In this document: positions 61,388 to 64,000 of the stretch, piece after piece
Layout: each line of letters begins with the position of its first letter
How positions within the stretch are numbered: position 1 is the stretch's first letter
Assembly: GCF_022832375.1 (NCBI RefSeq)
Contig: NZ_JALHLG010000003.1
Location: forward strand, 465,932-529,931
Source of the DNA: Novosphingobium beihaiense
GTDB lineage: Bacteria; Pseudomonadota; Alphaproteobacteria; Sphingomonadales; Sphingomonadaceae
Length of the DNA: 64,000 nt
Reading direction: 5' to 3'
Made by a program: the position numbers and the translations under genes
The notes under the pieces: generated by a model
Seen by the model: only the letters and a program-made list of their open reading frames with translations
Databases searched by the model: none
Told to the model about the DNA's origin: nothing

Positions 61388-64000
61388 TTCGTCACCTCGA
61401 TCGCCGCCAGCGAAGCCTTGCCCCCCACGCTCGCGAAATCGAGCTTGAGCACACCGCCCGAGACCGTCACCGGGAACGAACGCACCACTTCCTTAAGCGG
61501 TCCCCCCGCGGCCTTCTGCACATTCAGCCCTTCGATCACGGGCGTGCCGTTCGCCGTTACCGTGAGCGCCTGCTGATCCGAGGCCTTCGGATCGGGCTCG
61601 AACATGTGCAGCGTCACCGTCCAGTTCCCATCGGGCACGGGGATGCCATAAGAGAAGCTCTCACCCTCGCGCCAGTATTCGAAAAGCTGGGGATTGGCGG
61701 TTTCCACATCGCGATGGGGGCGCAGCGAGCGCCCGCCGAAGCCCACGAGATTGAGCACCGTGGGTGTGCCTCCCGTCACGAAGGTATCCGAGCCGTAACG
61801 GTGCCCGTCCAGATCGCGGGTGCCGAGGCTGCCCACATCGATGCGGATGCCCTTTTGCGGATCGGGGCCGTTCCACGTCGCGGTATCGGTCAGGCTCTCC
61901 TTGCCGCCCACCGTCGTGACCACGGCCTTATTCGGCCCCGGCGCGAGCGGCACGTCCCTCCACTCGCAGACATCGTCGGTGCAGTCCGCCTCTCCGACCA
62001 CCTTGCTGCCCATGGTCAAGCGGGCCTTGGGCGAATTGGCATAGGCCTTCACGGTCATGACCGGATAGGACCGGTCGACATAATGCTTGCCCGCGAAATG
62101 GACCGCCGGGGCATCGCTCCAGGCCACCTTGTAGTACCAGAAGGCGTCCTTCTTTACCTTGCGGTCCGCCGTGACGAGGCCCTTGTCATTGAGATCGACG
62201 GAATCGCCTTCGTCCCTCAGGTCGCTGGCGAAATCGAACATGTTCCACACCCAGCTGGCGAACACGAAATCGCGCGCGTTGATCACCGGCCAGGACTGTT
62301 CGTGCAGCCAGGCCTCGTATTCCTCAGGATGCGGGCGGCCGACGAAATTGACGAAGCCGCTTTTCACATCATCACTGTGCTGGGTGACGGCCCCGCCAGC
62401 ACCATATTCGGTGATCGAAATCGGAATATCGGGATGCGCCCCGTGCATCTTATCGAGCATCACGCCCAGTTGCGCGCGCACTTCGAGCGGCTTGGGATAG
62501 TACCAGCCGTAGTAGCGGTTGTAGCCGATCAGGTCCGTCGTACCCGCCAGCTTCTCGCCGCTGGTCTTCATCATGCCCACCCCCTCGCAGCAATCGGCGA
62601 AGGCCGTGGGGCGGTCCGGATCTTCCTGCTTCGCCGTCGCATTGAGATGCTGGAGCAGGGGCAGCGATTGCGGCAGCTTGCCCTTGACGCCAAAGCCCCT
62701 GGCCGCGTTCACTTCATTGCCGACCGACCACATCATGATCGAGGGATGGTTGTAATTCTGCCGGATCTGCTCGCGCAGTTGCTGGTCGGCGTTGGCCCAA
62801 AGACTGTCCGAACCCTTGCCGCCGGACAGCGAGGGCGTGGTGACGTAGGGCAGCTCCGCCCAGACGACCATACCCGCCTTGTCCGCCAGTTCCGTCCATT
62901 TGTCCGCGTGCTGATAGTGCGCCTGGCGGACGGTGTTTGCCCCCAGCTCCTCGATCAGCTCCATGTCGCGTTCGTGCTGCGCGTCGGTGAGCGCCCAGCC
63001 CGAGCCGAGCCAGTCCTGATGGCGCGAAACGCCGTGCAGCTTCACATGGCGCCCATTGAGGAAGAACCCGGCATCGGCATCGAAGCGGAATGTGCGCAGA
63101 CCCAATGGCTGCGTCACCTGATCGAGCACTTTGCCATCGCCGCTGAGCGTGGCGGTGACGGAGTAGAGATAGGGATCGGCGCGCCCGTTCCACCGGTGCG
63201 GATGGGGAACCGTCAACCGCGCCGCCATTTCGGCCGCGCCCGGTGCGAGATGGACGGGCTGCACGGCCTGCGCCACGACTTTGCCCGACGCATCGGCAAT
63301 CTGCGTGGTCAGCTTCAGATCGCGCGCCGCGCCCTGATTGCGCAACCGGGTGCGAACATCGACCACGGCTTGCGCATCGGTAATCTCCGCCGCCCGCACA
63401 TAGACCCCCGGCCCGCCGTAATCGAGCGGATCGATCGAGGCGGCGGGCAATTGCAGCAGATGCACCGGCCGGTAGATGCCGCCCTCGACGAAGAAATCGC
63501 CCGACAGCGGAAGCACCTGCCCGCTGGCATTGTCCGGCTCCGGCTTGGAATTGTCCGCCTTTACAACGATGAGGTTCGGCTGCCCCGGTTTCCACACGTC
63601 TGTCACATCGAAACGGAAGCGGGCAAAACCGCCCTTGTGCGTCCCCACATGCTGGCCATTCACCCAGACATCGGCAATCTTCGCCACGGCCGCAAAGTCC
63701 AGATACTGGCGCATGCCCGCCGCAGCGGCGGGCGCATCTACCATGAGCCGGTACCAGCCGATGCCCTGCTTGTTGTTCGTTTCCGGCCCGCGTTCCAGCC
63801 CATAGCCGCCGATCCGGTTCCAGGTGTGCGGCACCGACACCTGATCCCAGCCGCTATCATCGAACCCCGGACCGGTGACGGCGCCAGACTCATCCCCGAA
63901 ACGGAAACGCCATCCATCCGCCAGCTCCACGGCCTGACGCGGCGCGGCTTCAGCTTGCGCCGCCGGAGCCGCCACAGCAGCAACCACGCCTCCCCCCAGG
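61384..64000 (-). CDS. Secreted GH2 beta-galactosidase/beta-glucuronidase-like enzyme (5' end outside the window)
   Basis: At least 867 residues are visible; the frame stays open to the window edge, and the first residues (LGGGVVAAVAAPAAQA) are the end of a signal peptide, so the true start lies beyond 64000. The GH2 sugar-binding, Ig-like and TIM-barrel domains are followed by another Ig-like domain and a C-terminal malectin-like domain (about the last 150 residues, DVGSLGTRDLDGHRYGSDT, ending LAAIEVTK). The acid/base is the glutamate of MWSVGNEVNAARG, and the nucleophile that of SITEYGAGG. GH2 includes beta-galactosidases, beta-glucuronidases and mannosidases. The neighbours handle uronic acids, so beta-glucuronidase is attractive, but the active-site sequence was not enough to decide. 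Confidence 0.8.
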   Translation of the reverse strand, partial: LGGGVVAAVAAPAAQAEAAPRQAVELADGWRFRFGDESGAVTGPGFDDSGWDQVSVPHTWNRIGGYGLERGPETNNKQGIGWYRLMVDAPAAAAGMRQYLDFAAVAKIADVWVNGQHVGTHKGGFARFRFDVTDVWKPGQPNLIVVKADNSKPEPDNASGQVLPLSGDFFVEGGIYRPVHLLQLPAASIDPLDYGGPGVYVRAAEITDAQAVVDVRTRLRNQGAARDLKLTTQIADASGKVVAQAVQPVHLAPGAAEMAARLTVPHPHRWNGRADPYLYSVTATLSGDGKVLDQVTQPLGLRTFRFDADAGFFLNGRHVKLHGVSRHQDWLGSGWALTDAQHERDMELIEELGANTVRQAHYQHADKWTELADKAGMVVWAELPYVTTPSLSGGKGSDSLWANADQQLREQIRQNYNHPSIMMWSVGNEVNAARGFGVKGKLPQSLPLLQHLNATAKQEDPDRPTAFADCCEGVGMMKTSGEKLAGTTDLIGYNRYYGWYYPKPLEVRAQLGVMLDKMHGAHPDIPISITEYGAGGAVTQHSDDVKSGFVNFVGRPHPEEYEAWLHEQSWPVINARDFVFASWVWNMFDFASDLRDEGDSVDLNDKGLVTADRKVKKDAFWYYKVAWSDAPAVHFAGKHYVDRSYPVMTVKAYANSPKARLTMGSKVVGEADCTDDVCEWRDVPLAPGPNKAVVTTVGGKESLTDTATWNGPDPQKGIRIDVGSLGTRDLDGHRYGSDTFVTGGTPTVLNLVGFGGRSLRPHRDVETANPQLFEYWREGESFSYGIPVPDGNWTVTLHMFEPDPKASDQQALTVTANGTPVIEGLNVQKAAGGPLKEVVRSFPVTVSGGVLKLDFASVGGKASLAAIEVTK

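Noticed and set aside
1..64000. Mobile elements, tRNA genes, CRISPR repeats, attachment sites
   Set aside because: No transposase or integrase genes, no tRNA cloverleaf and no regular direct-repeat arrays were seen on reading the sequence.

Overview
The window looks like an accessory catabolic region of a sphingomonad (Alphaproteobacteria, Sphingomonadales), most likely Novosphingobium or a close relative. The DNA is GC-rich. There are three TonB-dependent receptors, each next to hydrolases or aromatic enzymes. A hydroxycinnamate cluster has the ferC/ferB/ferA arrangement known from Sphingobium. A D-mannonate dehydratase keeps length and catalytic-residue numbering of the Novosphingobium aromaticivorans ManD enzyme. 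No RNA genes, insertion sequences, phage genes or CRISPR arrays are visible.

Layout. (1) 1-3376: the tail of a possible sugar kinase, an FMN L-lactate dehydrogenase, an MFS transporter and a DeoR regulator; this may be the end of an L-rhamnose module that yields lactate. (2) 3393-8591: a TonB receptor, a Rieske oxygenase and a secreted HSL-type esterase. (3) 8661-13049 (minus): a secreted GH3 enzyme and a PQQ alcohol dehydrogenase with a cytochrome c domain. (4) 13115-21238: two aldehyde dehydrogenases, an HpaR-like MarR repressor and a tightly overlapping hpa-type meta-cleavage operon whose ring-cleaving enzyme is a LigA-like plus MhpB-like pair. (5) 21253-25831: a type-B carboxylesterase, a SnoaL-like lipoprotein and a GH78-type rhamnosidase. 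(6) 25948-34481: a DsbA-like protein, a cytochrome b561-YceI fusion, YceI, a GH106 rhamnosidase and a second TonB receptor. (7) 34823-43707: pobA, vanillin dehydrogenase, vanA, an aromatic-acid transporter, ferA, ferB and ferC, with three copies of one 17-bp operator. (8) 43777-52408: a ROK regulator, a third TonB receptor, a PKD-containing putative secreted hydrolase and a second GH3. (9) 52460-64000: a uronate regulon (uxuB, uxaC, GntR regulator, manD, kdgK, an SGNH lipoprotein, an exuT-like transporter, an exported TIM-barrel protein and a GH2 enzyme cut by the window end).

How the genes may work together (inference): the set matches the parts of plant phenylethanoid glycosides such as acteoside, which consist of hydroxytyrosol, glucose, rhamnose and a caffeoyl or feruloyl ester. 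Esterases release the cinnamate, which ferAB, vdh, vanA and pobA would funnel to protocatechuate. Rhamnosidases and GH3 enzymes release the sugars. The PQQ dehydrogenase and first aldehyde dehydrogenase would oxidise hydroxytyrosol to 3,4-dihydroxyphenylacetate, which the hpa-type operon would open and degrade to pyruvate and succinate semialdehyde. A repeated TTATC-N2-GATAA promoter element links the first TonB receptor, the alcohol/aldehyde dehydrogenases and the second TonB receptor. The right-hand part takes up and degrades uronic acids, probably released from other glycosides.
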